Assembly: GCA_030429735.1 (NCBI GenBank)
Contig: JAUIET010000003.1
Span: 372,001 to 436,000, forward strand
Source of the DNA: Gammaproteobacteria bacterium
GTDB taxonomy: Bacteria; Pseudomonadota; Gammaproteobacteria; Pseudomonadales; JAUIET01
Direction: 5' to 3'
Length of the DNA stretch: 64,000 bases
Shown: piece after piece, positions 1 to 8,864 of the stretch
How positions within the stretch are numbered: the stretch's first letter is position 1
Layout: each line of letters opens with the position of its first letter
The notes under the pieces: generated by a model
The model's database searches: none
Told to the model about the DNA's origin: nothing
The model's input: only the letters and a program-made list of their open reading frames with translations
Translations under genes and position numbers: made by a program

Positions 1-923
1 CCCGGTTCGCAATAGCCCAATTCACATAAGGACATCATTACCGGGCCCGTGAAGTTCTCGTACATTTGCAAAACATCAACGTCAGTCGCGCGAATACCTG
101 CGCGTTGCCAGATAGTTTCAGCCACACCCTCATAGAACATGCCCGGAAACCAGCGCCCCTGAAACGAATCAATACCAATGTTCGGGCCAATGCCTTGAGC
201 GGTAGCAAGTATGGGCACTGCCTCCCCTTTTAGATCTCTTGCTCTGTCAGGCGTCGTAATGATCACCGCAGCCGCGCCGTCATTTTCCGGGCAGCAATCA
301 TACAGATGAAACGGCTCCACTATCCAGCGAGAGTCATGATACTTCTCCCGCGTCAGCGGGCTGCCGTAGCGCACGGCGCGCGGGTTACGCTGCGCATTGG
401 CATAGCAGGCCATTGAGATATCGCACAGGGCTTCCTGCGTGATGCCGTAGTCGTGCATAAACCGTTTGGTGTGCAGCGCGCATTCCTGTGCTGGCGAAAT
501 AAGCCCGTACGTATGTGTCCAGGCGTGTGGCCCGGCTGCGTTGGTCATACCGGAAAAATGCGAACCAAAGCGTGAGAACTGACCTTGTGCGAGGGCACGA
601 AAAGCAACCACATAACTGGCATACCCGCCGCTAACGGCTGCGTCCGCGCATTGGATGGCTGCAGCGGAGTTGTTTCCACCACCTGCCCATGGCGTCATGG
701 CCCAGCGCAGCTCTTTCATGCCTAACGCAGCCGACAAACGCAACGGGTCGTTGCGGTTATCCATGTAAGAGACCAGTCCATCAATTTCCGACAGCTCAAG
801 ACCAGCGTCTTCGGCGGCACGGCTGATCGCCTTGACAGCCAATTGAAATTCGGTCTCCTGGGCACCGCCGCGTTTGTAGTATTCCGACTCGCCGATGCCA
901 ACGACTACTGCGTTTCCGTTCAT
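1..923 (-). CDS. Thiolase-like acetyl-CoA acetyltransferase (SCP-x/lipid-transfer type), 3' end outside window
   Basis: The reverse strand from an ATG at 923 reads open to the window edge (about 307 residues), beginning MNGNAVVVGIGESEYYKRGG. The N-terminal VVGIGESEY strand, the AGGGNNSAAAIQCADAAVSGG nucleophile-region helix, the CCPENDGAAAVIITT stretch and the QMYENFTGPVMMSLCELGYC segment are typical of the degenerate thiolase family related to sterol-carrier-protein thiolases. These proteins often lack classical thiolase activity and work in side-chain degradation of steroids, terpenoids or branched acids. The nucleophile position reads G-N-N-S rather than a clear cysteine, so true thiolase chemistry is doubtful. 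It is transcribed in the same direction as the Liv/acyl-CoA ligase operon upstream, which fits an acyl-CoA degradation context. The family call is fairly secure; the substrate is unknown. Confidence 0.75.
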   Translation of the reverse strand, partial: MNGNAVVVGIGESEYYKRGGAQETEFQLAVKAISRAAEDAGLELSEIDGLVSYMDNRNDPLRLSAALGMKELRWAMTPWAGGGNNSAAAIQCADAAVSGGYASYVVAFRALAQGQFSRFGSHFSGMTNAAGPHAWTHTYGLISPAQECALHTKRFMHDYGITQEALCDISMACYANAQRNPRAVRYGSPLTREKYHDSRWIVEPFHLYDCCPENDGAAAVIITTPDRARDLKGEAVPILATAQGIGPNIGIDSFQGRWFPGMFYEGVAETIWQRAGIRATDVDVLQMYENFTGPVMMSLCELGYCEP

Positions 924-1006
924 ACAATCTCCACACTCATACCCGCTAGTTTAATAGAAGCTGAACCAGAAAATTCATGACTGAATAGTTACTGTGCGAG
1001 CGATTG

Positions 1007-1534
1007 CTACAAGTCGATGATGGGGTCAGGGCAATATTCTCTGCGTCGACAGTTATGACAATATTCGCCTAGGTAAAGCTCGTCGACCCAATCCATCAGT
1101 TCCTTCAGCGACTCTGGGTCATCAAATAGAAACCCCGCCTCAAAATTGCGCTTGTCTTCATGTTTGCTGCCAAGCCCTGCACCCGTCAGGTTGGGGGACC
1201 CGACGAACGCCTCGCGCCCGTCTATGATGATTGCTTTGGTATGTACCCTGGGACACAGAATTCGCTCGAACAGCTGATTGTTGATCAAGGTGTCAAATCG
1301 GTCAAAATCTTCCCGAAATCGGGGGCCCGGTTCTTTAGCGTGTATTAACCGAATGGCAACGCCGTTTTCAACCAGCTCAGACAATAGTTGCAACAGCGGC
1401 ACAAAACCCGTGCCGTATTCCACATACATGTCTTTAATATCGGCGGTGACAATCCAAACATAGCGCTTCGCATTTGGCAGCCGGTCCTGGATCACCTCCA
1501 GATAGATATCACGATTAAGCAGAAGCTTGTGCAT
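1007..1534 (-). CDS. Small phospholipase D-like protein with a single HKD motif
   Basis: A 175-residue protein with one PLD-type motif: H98-x-K100-x4-D105, followed by GSPN (residues 112-115). The PLD superfamily cleaves phosphodiester bonds in lipids or nucleic acids. Proteins with one HKD motif normally act as homodimers, as Nuc endonuclease does. No signal peptide is visible, so it is probably cytoplasmic. An unusual C-terminal cysteine cluster, C159-x2-C162-x5-C168, could bind a metal; this is inference. The gene starts 36 nt downstream of the stop of the Liv binding-protein gene and on the same strand, so it may be the last cistron of that operon. DNA versus lipid substrate cannot be decided from sequence. 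Confidence 0.7.
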   Translation of the reverse strand: MHKLLLNRDIYLEVIQDRLPNAKRYVWIVTADIKDMYVEYGTGFVPLLQLLSELVENGVAIRLIHAKEPGPRFREDFDRFDTLINNQLFERILCPRVHTKAIIIDGREAFVGSPNLTGAGLGSKHEDKRNFEAGFLFDDPESLKELMDWVDELYLGEYCHNCRRREYCPDPIIDL

Positions 1535-1569
1535 ACTCGCAAGTCGCTCAGCAGGTACGACCTGGCCGG

Positions 1570-2781
1570 CTAAAAGCTGATCGACGTTTCCAATGTGTGC
1601 CAGCGCCCGTCGCGAACCTGTGACAAAGTAGACTCACTGACTCCCTGGTGTTTATCCGGGCCAAAAGACAATGTGTAACCGAAGATATCGGTGTAATTGT
1701 CAATCGACTCCAGGGCCGCAACGAAGGAATCCACAGTGAGATCACTACCCGCTCTGCGCAAGGCCTCTACGATTACGTCGGCATTGCGATAGGCTTCCAT
1801 GGCGACGTATTCGGGGTCGCGGCCATGACGTTCAACAAAGCGGTCCCACCATTGAGCGGCCGCCTCGGTGGGTGGATTGTCGCGGTACATCATCGCCATG
1901 TGCACAAAGGCATAATACCCTTCACCCGCACCGCTCTCCTGATCAGCAACAACCTGGTTATACGCTGCATTGCTGCCTACAAACGAAGCACCTGTCCAGC
2001 CCAGTTTACGCACAGATTCTAACACCAGTATTGTATCGCGAACCACGGTTCCCATCATTACCAGATCACACCCTGCATCGCGCAGTTTAATAATGGCGGC
2101 TGTGAATTCACTCTCAGTCGGTTTATGAGAACTGGTAGCAGTGATGCCAACACCCAGCTCCGCCGCTTGATCATTGGCAGCTTGCAAAGTTTCTTCGCCA
2201 TATTCAGTATCCTGGTAGATAACACAGACAGACTTCGCCCCCTTTTCTGTAACAAAGTACTTCATGGCAGCGCGCATCTCGTCGTAATACATGCCTCTAG
2301 CATTGAATTTGAGCCGATGAAAAGGGTCAACCATGGTCCGGGCCCCCGTAATCGGAAACAGGTTTGGTACACCCTCTTTCAGTTGCTGTGTCAGTACGGC
2401 GTTTGTGGTCGGGGTACCCAGAGCAATCGCCATCGCAAATATTTTGTCTCTGTGAATCAATTTATTCGCCGCTTGAATGGCCTTGGGCACCTGGTATTGC
2501 GTGTCTTCAACCACATAACGAATTTTACGACCATGAATACCACCCTCGGCATTGACTTCGTCAAAGCGCATGCGCGCACCATTAATTCCATCAACGCCCA
2601 ACGTTGCAATTGGACCGGACAAATCGGTATGCGAACCCAGCACAATCTCAGTATCACTGACTCCGCGTACTTTAGTAGCAGCGGATGCATCGTTCGACTC
2701 ATTGCCCTGTCCGCAGGCTGTGAGCAAGCCACTCATCGCGAGCAGCATGAAAACGAGTCTTGGCATTGGTGTATTCGTCAT
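1570..2781 (-). CDS. ABC transporter substrate-binding lipoprotein, Leu/Ile/Val-type (Peripla_BP_6)
   Basis: A 403-residue periplasmic ligand-binding protein. I chose the ATG at 2781 because GAGGA lies about 8 nt upstream and it gives a clean lipoprotein signal, LLTAC with lipidated Cys23; an upstream in-frame ATG at 2808 would overlap the ligase gene and spoil the signal. After the lipobox comes GVSDTEIVLGSHTDLSGPIA, the usual start of the Liv-binding fold, and VIYQDTEYGEE at the hinge region. Members bind branched-chain amino acids, amides, aromatic or aliphatic acids. Liv-type binding proteins are commonly soluble in Gram-negatives, so membrane anchoring is a mild oddity. It is the last transport component of the livHMGF-ligase operon, so the likely ligand is a carboxylic acid activated by the adjacent ligase. 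Confidence 0.88.
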   Translation of the reverse strand: MTNTPMPRLVFMLLAMSGLLTACGQGNESNDASAATKVRGVSDTEIVLGSHTDLSGPIATLGVDGINGARMRFDEVNAEGGIHGRKIRYVVEDTQYQVPKAIQAANKLIHRDKIFAMAIALGTPTTNAVLTQQLKEGVPNLFPITGARTMVDPFHRLKFNARGMYYDEMRAAMKYFVTEKGAKSVCVIYQDTEYGEETLQAANDQAAELGVGITATSSHKPTESEFTAAIIKLRDAGCDLVMMGTVVRDTILVLESVRKLGWTGASFVGSNAAYNQVVADQESGAGEGYYAFVHMAMMYRDNPPTEAAAQWWDRFVERHGRDPEYVAMEAYRNADVIVEALRRAGSDLTVDSFVAALESIDNYTDIFGYTLSFGPDKHQGVSESTLSQVRDGRWHTLETSISF

Positions 2782-2791
2782 AACACAGTCC

Positions 2792-4618
2792 TCAGTACAT
2801 GCTGTCAATCAGATCAGCGTATTTCACGTTTACTACTTTGCGCTTTAGCTTCATTGTGGGGGTTAATTCTTCATCTTCGGGGTCAAGCAATTGGTCGATT
2901 AAACGAAATTTCTTGATCGTCTCTACGCGCGCAAATTTGCTGTTTACGCCTTCAATTTCTTCCCATATCAAGTCCTTCACTTCGCGAGTGTGACACAGGC
3001 TGGTGTAATTGGTAAACGGCACGTTCGCATCTTGAGCGAACTTGGTAACGTTCTCTTCATCGATCATCACCAGGCAGGTCAAATAGGGTCGCTTGTCTCC
3101 CACTACCACGGCGTCGGATATATAGGCTGAGAACTTCAGGCGGTTCTCTATCTCACTGGGTGTTATGTTTTTGCCGCCGGCCGTAATAATAATGTCTTTT
3201 AGTCGGTCAAGAATATAGATATAGCCATCGTCATCAATACGGCCAACGTCCCCTGTGTGTAACCAGCCATTAACAATTGTTGACGCGGTTTTTTCTTCGT
3301 TATTCCAATAGCCCTGAATCACACCTGGGCCACGAATCAGTATTTCGCCCTCTGCTGAAAGTCGCACCTCGGTGCCTGGCACTGCTTTACCAATACTGCC
3401 GATGCGGCAATCACCAGCCACGTTTGCGGTTGCAAGTCCGGTGCATTCGGTTTGACCGTACACTTCGTACATTGGTTTTCCCAGGGCCCAGAACCAATCG
3501 ATCAATTCAGGTGCAATCGGTGCCGCCGCAGTGGAGAGCCATTTAGCGTCATGAATACCTAGGTACTTACGGCAATTTTTTAACACCGCATGATGCGCAC
3601 AAAAACCTTTAAGCCTTAGCCATAAAGGTGGCGGTCGCGCTGCTTTCAGGTATTCGGCAAGTTCAGCTCCAACGGCCAGGGCCCAGTCATAACTCCAGAC
3701 ACCAAACCTTGTGGCGTCTTTTAGCTTGATCGCAATATTTGCATACTGCTTTTCCCACACGCGCGGTACGGCAAAATGGATGGAGGGGGAAACTTCTTGC
3801 TGGTCCTGATTAACTGTTTCAAGGCTCTCCACAATATTTACGACAGAGCAACTTTCCATGGGTGCAAAGGTGTAGAACATGCGCCCGGCAATATGCGCCA
3901 AAGGTAAGAAGCACAGCTGCTCATCGTCAGGAGTAATATCGTACACATCTTGCAAAACTTGCGTCATATACAGCATATTGCGGTGACTGATCATCGCGCC
4001 TTTCGGCGGCCCTGTCGTGCCTGAGGTGTACGTGAGCACCATCACATCATTTGGCTGTGCAGCGCCAATTCGTTCGGTCCAGCACTCGGGGTGCTCATTC
4101 GCATAGTCGCGCCCTATGGTTTGCAGCGCATCAAAACTGATGCACTGGGGGTCATCCAGTGTTTGCAAACCGTCCATATCAAAGATGATGATTTTTTCAA
4201 GGCCGGGTGTCCGCCCGCGCACCTCCAGCACTTTATCGAGCTGTTCTTCATCTTCCGCAAAGTAAAAACGGGTGTTGCTGTCGTTGATCAGGTACTCCAC
4301 CTGCTCTGCAACATCAGTTGGATACACGCCATTACAGATACCACCGGCACCGATGATGCCCAGATCAGCAAACTGCCATTCCTTGTTGATTTCGGATGCG
4401 ATAGAGCACACGTCGCCACGTTGTAAACCCAGGGCAATCAAGCCCAATCCGGCCAGTTTTGCCTGTTCTCCATAATCAGCCCAGGTGTATTCGTTCCAGA
4501 TGCCAAATTCTTTCTCGCGCAGCGCGACCTTATCCGGCAAGTCAACAACACGCTTCCAGAACAATTCACTGATGGTGTTGCAGCCAGCGACTTCTATTAC
4601 CAGGGAATCGGTACTCAT
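2792..4618 (-). CDS. Long-chain acyl-CoA synthetase (AMP-forming) embedded in a Liv ABC operon
   Basis: A 608-residue ANL-superfamily ligase that would make an acyl-CoA from a carboxylic acid, ATP and CoA. Visible signatures are LTYTSGTTGPPKGAMISH (P-loop), YGQTECTG, WLHTGDVGRIDDDGY and LDRLKDIIITAGGKNITP. The C-terminal TPTMKLKRKVV segment carries the expected motif-A10 lysine region. The length and the LAHIAGRMFY segment are typical of the FadD15/long-chain group. I chose the ATG at 4618 because it overlaps the livF stop as TAATG, implying translational coupling; an ATG at 4645 lies inside livF. This layout, an acyl-CoA ligase directly after livF, is known from proteobacterial loci for aromatic, terpenoid or steroid acids. 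The actual substrate is not determined. Confidence 0.88.
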   Translation of the reverse strand: MSTDSLVIEVAGCNTISELFWKRVVDLPDKVALREKEFGIWNEYTWADYGEQAKLAGLGLIALGLQRGDVCSIASEINKEWQFADLGIIGAGGICNGVYPTDVAEQVEYLINDSNTRFYFAEDEEQLDKVLEVRGRTPGLEKIIIFDMDGLQTLDDPQCISFDALQTIGRDYANEHPECWTERIGAAQPNDVMVLTYTSGTTGPPKGAMISHRNMLYMTQVLQDVYDITPDDEQLCFLPLAHIAGRMFYTFAPMESCSVVNIVESLETVNQDQQEVSPSIHFAVPRVWEKQYANIAIKLKDATRFGVWSYDWALAVGAELAEYLKAARPPPLWLRLKGFCAHHAVLKNCRKYLGIHDAKWLSTAAAPIAPELIDWFWALGKPMYEVYGQTECTGLATANVAGDCRIGSIGKAVPGTEVRLSAEGEILIRGPGVIQGYWNNEEKTASTIVNGWLHTGDVGRIDDDGYIYILDRLKDIIITAGGKNITPSEIENRLKFSAYISDAVVVGDKRPYLTCLVMIDEENVTKFAQDANVPFTNYTSLCHTREVKDLIWEEIEGVNSKFARVETIKKFRLIDQLLDPEDEELTPTMKLKRKVVNVKYADLIDSMY

Positions 4619-5385
4619 TAGCGCCAGGTCTTCCGTTGCTTCCACCGCCGACCGCCTCGAACGCCTTCGTCTTTCATACCCAGATAGAACTCCTGAATAT
4701 CCGTGGCCTGCTTGAGCCGCTCTGTTGTGTCTTCCATCACAATGCGACCGTTTTCCATCACATACCCGTATTCGCTGATATCCAACGCTACTTTTACGTT
4801 TTGTTCAACCAGCAACACGGTGATGCCGCGCTCCTGATTCAAACGCGTAATAATCGATGCAATCTCAGCCACGTATTTTGGTGACAAGCCAAGCGATGGC
4901 TCATCCAATAACATGATCCGCGGCGCCAGCATCAATGCTCGGCCTATTGCCAGCATTTGCTGTTGGCCGCCACTCAGAAAGCCGGCTGCTTGTGCGCGCT
5001 TTTCCAGCAGTACAGGGAAATAATCATAGACTGCGTGCAGATCGTTTCTTACACCTTTGTCTTTCCGACTGTATGCGCCCATCAACAGATTTTCTTCAAC
5101 GCTCAAAAACGGAAACACTTCGCGCCCCTCAGGCACATGTGCGATACCGCGACGGGCAATCACATCCGGGTCCAGATTAACAATCGGCTCACCGTCCAGA
5201 TCAACCGAGCCTTTTTGCGGTTCCATTGCACCACTGATGGTTTTCAATACAGTAGTTTTACCAGCGCCGTTGGCACCCAGCAAGGTCACGATCTGCCCGG
5301 CACGTACTTCCAGGCTTACACCACGTATGGCCATGATAGGGCCATAGTACGTTTCTATATTTTTTACGATCAGTGAGCCAGCCAT
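4618..5385 (-). CDS. livF: Branched-chain-type ABC transporter ATPase, LivF family
   Basis: A 255-residue cytoplasmic ATPase. Walker A GANGAGKTT is at 37-45, the ABC signature LSGGQ at 138-142 and Walker B IMLLDEP at 157-163, with HVPEGREVFP typical of LivF. The basic C-terminal extension GRRWKQRKTWR goes beyond the E. coli LivF length and, in my recollection of the family, marks LivF proteins whose neighbour is an AMP ligase. The stop codon overlaps the ligase start (TAATG). The start lies 3 nt after the livG stop. It forms the import complex with LivG, LivM, LivH and the binding lipoprotein. Confidence 0.93.
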   Translation of the reverse strand: MAGSLIVKNIETYYGPIMAIRGVSLEVRAGQIVTLLGANGAGKTTVLKTISGAMEPQKGSVDLDGEPIVNLDPDVIARRGIAHVPEGREVFPFLSVEENLLMGAYSRKDKGVRNDLHAVYDYFPVLLEKRAQAAGFLSGGQQQMLAIGRALMLAPRIMLLDEPSLGLSPKYVAEIASIITRLNQERGITVLLVEQNVKVALDISEYGYVMENGRIVMEDTTERLKQATDIQEFYLGMKDEGVRGGRRWKQRKTWR

Positions 5386-5388
5386 TAA

Positions 5389-6150
5389 TCAGTCACCAAG
5401 GTACGCGCGCTGCACATCTGGATGATTTTGAATTTCTGAGGGCGTGCCCAGTGCCACAAAAGCCCCATCTGCAATGGCAAGTACCCGGTCGGACGAACGC
5501 GATACCAGATTCATATCGTGTTCCACCATAATGATTGTTGCGCCATAATCACGACTGATGTCTTCAATCCAGAAAGAGACATCCTCGGTTTCTTCAGGGT
5601 TTAGACCAGAGGAAGGTTCATCAAGCAGCAATAGTTTGGGCTGAATACACAACGCGCGTGCCACCTCAACCATTTTGCGCACACCATATGGCAGGCTGCC
5701 TATCACCTGATTTCTATGGCTTTGTAAATCCAGCAGGTCAATCACGTCTTCCACAATGCGTCTGAATTCAAGCTCTTGCTTGCGCACCGAATGCAAAAAC
5801 AAAAGTTCACTGAACAAATTGCTGCACCGATGAACGTGGCGACCAATCAACATATTGTTCAACACAGTTTCATGTTCAAACAACTCTGTGTTTTGAAATG
5901 TGCGAGCAATACCCAGTGAGGCAATTCGGTGCGCTGGCTGGGAAATGATGCTTTCACCCGCAAACACAATATCGCCCGAGTCAGCGTTATACAGTCTGCT
6001 GATCAAGTTAAAAATGCTGGTTTTACCAGCCCCGTTCGGACCAATAATGCTGAATACTTCGCCTTGTTCAACATCAAAACTGATGTCACGCACTGCATGC
6101 ACACCACCGAAGCTGAGCGAAAGGTTTTTCGCGCTCAACAACGCACTCAC
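5389..6150 (-). CDS. livG: Branched-chain-type ABC transporter ATPase, LivG family
   Basis: A 253-residue ATPase with Walker A GPNGAGKTS (37-45), a Q-loop near ARTFQNTELF, the signature variant LPYGVRKMVEVARAL (152-166) and Walker B LLLLDEP (172-178). The LSFGGVHAVRDISFDV N-terminus and the VEHDMNLV switch region are classic LivG. Its start overlaps the 3' end of livM by 4 nt (ATGA-type), so the two are probably translationally coupled. It should heterodimerise with LivF beneath the LivHM permease pair. Confidence 0.93.
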   Translation of the reverse strand: MSALLSAKNLSLSFGGVHAVRDISFDVEQGEVFSIIGPNGAGKTSIFNLISRLYNADSGDIVFAGESIISQPAHRIASLGIARTFQNTELFEHETVLNNMLIGRHVHRCSNLFSELLFLHSVRKQELEFRRIVEDVIDLLDLQSHRNQVIGSLPYGVRKMVEVARALCIQPKLLLLDEPSSGLNPEETEDVSFWIEDISRDYGATIIMVEHDMNLVSRSSDRVLAIADGAFVALGTPSEIQNHPDVQRAYLGD

Positions 6151-7223
6151 CGCAAACGCTCCGTTCGCAAGTAGGACTTCTGCCGCTTATGCGTCGCTTT
6201 GCGATACAGTGGGAACTCATCAAAGAACTGTTTTACTTTCAGCCAGCGACCATAAATCCCTAAAGGTTCAAAGATCAGAAACAGAACCAGTATCAAACCA
6301 AACAAACCCGGTTCAAGGCCCGGCAGTTGACCTATTGCGGTAGGCAGCGTGTCACGCATAATTGCGATAAACTGCGGCAGCACCACAATGAATATGGCGC
6401 CATAAAACACGCCATGCATTGACCCCAGGCCACCAACAACCACCATCAACAATAGTTGTATAGAGGTTAACATTGTGAATGCATCCGGCGCCAGGTAGCC
6501 CAACTTATGTGCGAACAGCGCGCCTGCAACCCCCGTAAATCCGGCGGACACCGCAAACGCGATGGTTTTCGTTCGTGCCAGATCAATACCCATGCTTTGC
6601 GCCGAGATTTCCGAGTCCCTGATCGCCACCATGGACCTGCCGGTCGGGCTGCGCAGTAAATTCAGTGCCGCCAGCAAACACAACACAACGACAAAAAGAC
6701 ACAGATAGTAGAACGGTATGCCACGGCTTAAATCAAACCCCATGAATACCGCATCCGGCACCAACTGGCCGCGAAACCCCCCGGTAACTGGCTCCCAGTG
6801 GGCAATAATCTGTTCAACAATATGTGCAAAAGCTAAAGTAGCGATTGCAAGGTAGATTCCCGTCATTCGTAGCGTGGGCCTACCCACCATTGCACCCGCA
6901 GCCGCGCTGAGCAAGCCGGCAAGCAGTATCGATAACGGCAGCGGCCAACCTTTACCAATAAACCAGGCATGAGCATAGGCACCAATCGCCAGAAACGCAG
7001 CGTGACCCAGGCTGACCAACCCGGTATGACCCACCAGCAGCATTAAGCCTATACCCGCAATGGCATAGATATACACCAATGACAGTTCGCCCAGATAAAA
7101 CGTGTCAATAAAAAGCGGAGCAACAATCACCAGCAAGGCAAGCAAGCCAAACCAGAAGCGCTGACCATTGTGTTTGAATACGTCAATGTCTTGCTGATAG
7201 TGGGTTTTGAGAATGAATCGCAT
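6147..7223 (-). CDS. livM: Branched-chain-type ABC transporter permease, LivM family
   Basis: A 358-residue inner-membrane protein with about ten hydrophobic segments. Family signatures are AIAGIGLMLLVGHTGLVSLGHAAFLAIGA, broken here by membrane turns, and the coupling segment SPTGRSMVAIRDSEISAQSMGID followed by K-T-x-A-F, which contacts the ATPases. The N-terminal region before the first membrane span is about 25 residues and the C-terminal tail is basic. It pairs with LivH to form the channel. It sits 15 nt downstream of livH and overlaps livG by 4 nt. Confidence 0.93.
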   Translation of the reverse strand: MRFILKTHYQQDIDVFKHNGQRFWFGLLALLVIVAPLFIDTFYLGELSLVYIYAIAGIGLMLLVGHTGLVSLGHAAFLAIGAYAHAWFIGKGWPLPLSILLAGLLSAAAGAMVGRPTLRMTGIYLAIATLAFAHIVEQIIAHWEPVTGGFRGQLVPDAVFMGFDLSRGIPFYYLCLFVVVLCLLAALNLLRSPTGRSMVAIRDSEISAQSMGIDLARTKTIAFAVSAGFTGVAGALFAHKLGYLAPDAFTMLTSIQLLLMVVVGGLGSMHGVFYGAIFIVVLPQFIAIMRDTLPTAIGQLPGLEPGLFGLILVLFLIFEPLGIYGRWLKVKQFFDEFPLYRKATHKRQKSYLRTERLR

Positions 7224-7238
7224 GACGGGAGGTAGCCT

Positions 7239-8108
7239 CTATACCTTCTTCTGCTGAATGCTGGCAAACAAGCCTTGCGGGCGCACCAGTAACATCACCA
7301 GCAGCATCACATATGCCGTAGTAGCGGCTATGCCCGGTGGTAGGTATAAGTTAGCGAACTGTTCGGCGACCCCTACAATCAGCCCACCCAGGATCGCGCC
7401 AGGCAAACTGCCAAAACCACCGACAATAGCAGCGCAAAACGCTTTGATACCAATAAAACCCATCACCGGCTCCAGCAGGGAAACCGGTGCAACGAGTACG
7501 CCAGCTACCGCCGCCAATGATGCAGACAATGCCCACACCAGCGAATAGATTCTTTTCACCGGAATGCCCACGTAATACGCCGCCAGCTGATTTTGAGACG
7601 CAGCCTGCATGGCAATACCCAGCCTGGTGAAGCGGAAGAACAAATAAAACGTGACGCACAGGGTTAATGTGCCAACTATGATCGCCAGATTTTCATAACC
7701 GACCGATAAATCGGATATTCTGGCAACACTACCTGTAAACGGGTTGGACAGTGTTTTCGTTTCTGTACCCCAAATCGCGCCAGCCACTGCGCGCAGAATA
7801 AAGCCCAGACCAATCGTTATCATCAGCACCGCAAACGGCGGCTCGCCAATCATAGGCCGCAGCACCCCGCGCTCGATAACAACGCCAATAATCGCCATGC
7901 TGATAACGGTGGCGATAAAGCCGGGAATATAGCTCATTCCCAGAACATTGATGAAGGTGTAGGCAAGATAGGCGCCCAGCATCATTAATTCGCCTTGCGC
8001 GAAATTCACCATTTCGGTGGCTTTGTAGATCAGCACAAAGCCCATGGCGATCAGCCCATAGACACAGCCCTGGGAGACGCCACTGATTAGTATTTGTAGA
8101 ACTTCCAT
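7239..8108 (-). CDS. livH: Branched-chain-type ABC transporter permease, LivH family; first gene of the operon
   Basis: A 289-residue polytopic membrane protein. SGVSQGCVYGLIAMGFVLIYK and ATEMVNFAQGELMMLGAYLAY are hallmark LivH segments, and the FTRLGIAMQAASQNQLAAYYVGI loop is the ATPase coupling region. The gene is the most upstream of a minus-strand operon livH-livM-livG-livF-ligase-binding protein, possibly extended by the PLD-like gene. The 166 nt before it (8109-8274) should hold the operon promoter, but I could not identify convincing -35/-10 boxes there. Confidence 0.93.
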   Translation of the reverse strand: MEVLQILISGVSQGCVYGLIAMGFVLIYKATEMVNFAQGELMMLGAYLAYTFINVLGMSYIPGFIATVISMAIIGVVIERGVLRPMIGEPPFAVLMITIGLGFILRAVAGAIWGTETKTLSNPFTGSVARISDLSVGYENLAIIVGTLTLCVTFYLFFRFTRLGIAMQAASQNQLAAYYVGIPVKRIYSLVWALSASLAAVAGVLVAPVSLLEPVMGFIGIKAFCAAIVGGFGSLPGAILGGLIVGVAEQFANLYLPPGIAATTAYVMLLVMLLVRPQGLFASIQQKKV

Positions 8109-8274
8109 CGTCTTATTTTTTGCTTATCTTTCTACGCCGGCTTTATGAATCTTTGCTCACAAGCGGTCATCCGCGCAGCTAGACCGGCGCCAGCTTGGAC
8201 GCATTGTAACCTGCCACAAGTGATTCTGACGAAGCCAAGGCAACTGTTTTAAACTCGGTAGTGGGAAGCGGCAA

Positions 8275-8709
8275 TCAATCACCCGACAACACGCTCATAT
8301 CCCCTTTAAGCATCGCCCATCGAACATCACGCCTGACGATTCGCCAACCATTGCCCTGACACTGCCAGCGGTCTATATACTCGCCATTGCTATCAAAAAA
8401 GCGATCTGATTTATCGCCAGCGCCTTGATGGCGGGCCTGCACGTAGCTGCGAGTAATTATCTCGTTGCCTTGCTGCTCGACCTGAATACTGCCCAGTAGA
8501 TGTTGAGAGGGGCCACACGGGTCCAAATAGGTCTTGAAGTTTTCCGTTAGCGCTTCGATTCCCTGTTGCTCTTTTCCGTCTCCGTAGTTAAAGCTGATTG
8601 CGGAATCAAACACCTCAGCCACGCGCTGCCATTGGCGACCATCCAGAATGCGTGCAAATTCTGCGAGTTTATTAAGAATTTCGCGCTCATCAGCATGGGA
8701 AATAGACAT
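8275..8709 (-). CDS. SnoaL-like / NTF2-fold protein
   Basis: A 144-residue soluble protein beginning MSISHADEREILNKLAEFAR, with LDGRQWQRVAEVFDSAISFNYGDG and a C-terminal GEYIDRWQCQGNGWRIVRRDVRW strand pair. This is the standard pattern of the SnoaL_4/NTF2-like alpha+beta cone: an N-terminal helix, an 'ID/LD..W..V...F' strand, and a 'Y.D.W....GWRI..R' end. Family members include small isomerases, dehydratases and ring-hydroxylating dioxygenase beta-type scaffolds; most are uncharacterised. It lies between the Liv operon and an aldolase-fold gene, and a role in catabolism of the imported acid is plausible but unproven. Confidence 0.75.
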   Translation of the reverse strand: MSISHADEREILNKLAEFARILDGRQWQRVAEVFDSAISFNYGDGKEQQGIEALTENFKTYLDPCGPSQHLLGSIQVEQQGNEIITRSYVQARHQGAGDKSDRFFDSNGEYIDRWQCQGNGWRIVRRDVRWAMLKGDMSVLSGD

Positions 8710-8803
8710 TGGTTGTACATTCGTCTGCTTGTTTAATCGAAGTATACCTTAGTTAAAATCGTCGACATGAGCTGTAAGGCACGCTCGGTGAAGTAACAAT
8801 ACG

Positions 8804-8834
8804 TTGGCGTAAGCGAAGGTTCTTACCTTATAAT
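8804..8834 (+). promoter_or_regulatory. Candidate sigma-70 promoter for the class II aldolase-fold gene
   Basis: A perfect TATAAT lies at 8829-8834, 31 nt before the ATG at 8865. A weak -35 (TTGGCG, 8804-8809) precedes it with a 19-nt spacer, longer than ideal. The -10 match is the main support. Confidence 0.4.
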
Positions 8835-8864
8835 CTGTTTATCCAAAACTCCGGGCAACATCAC

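Noticed and set aside
2125..2916. Plus-strand open frame of 263 codons across the binding-protein and ligase genes
   Set aside because: It overlaps two well-supported minus-strand genes and shows no family motif.
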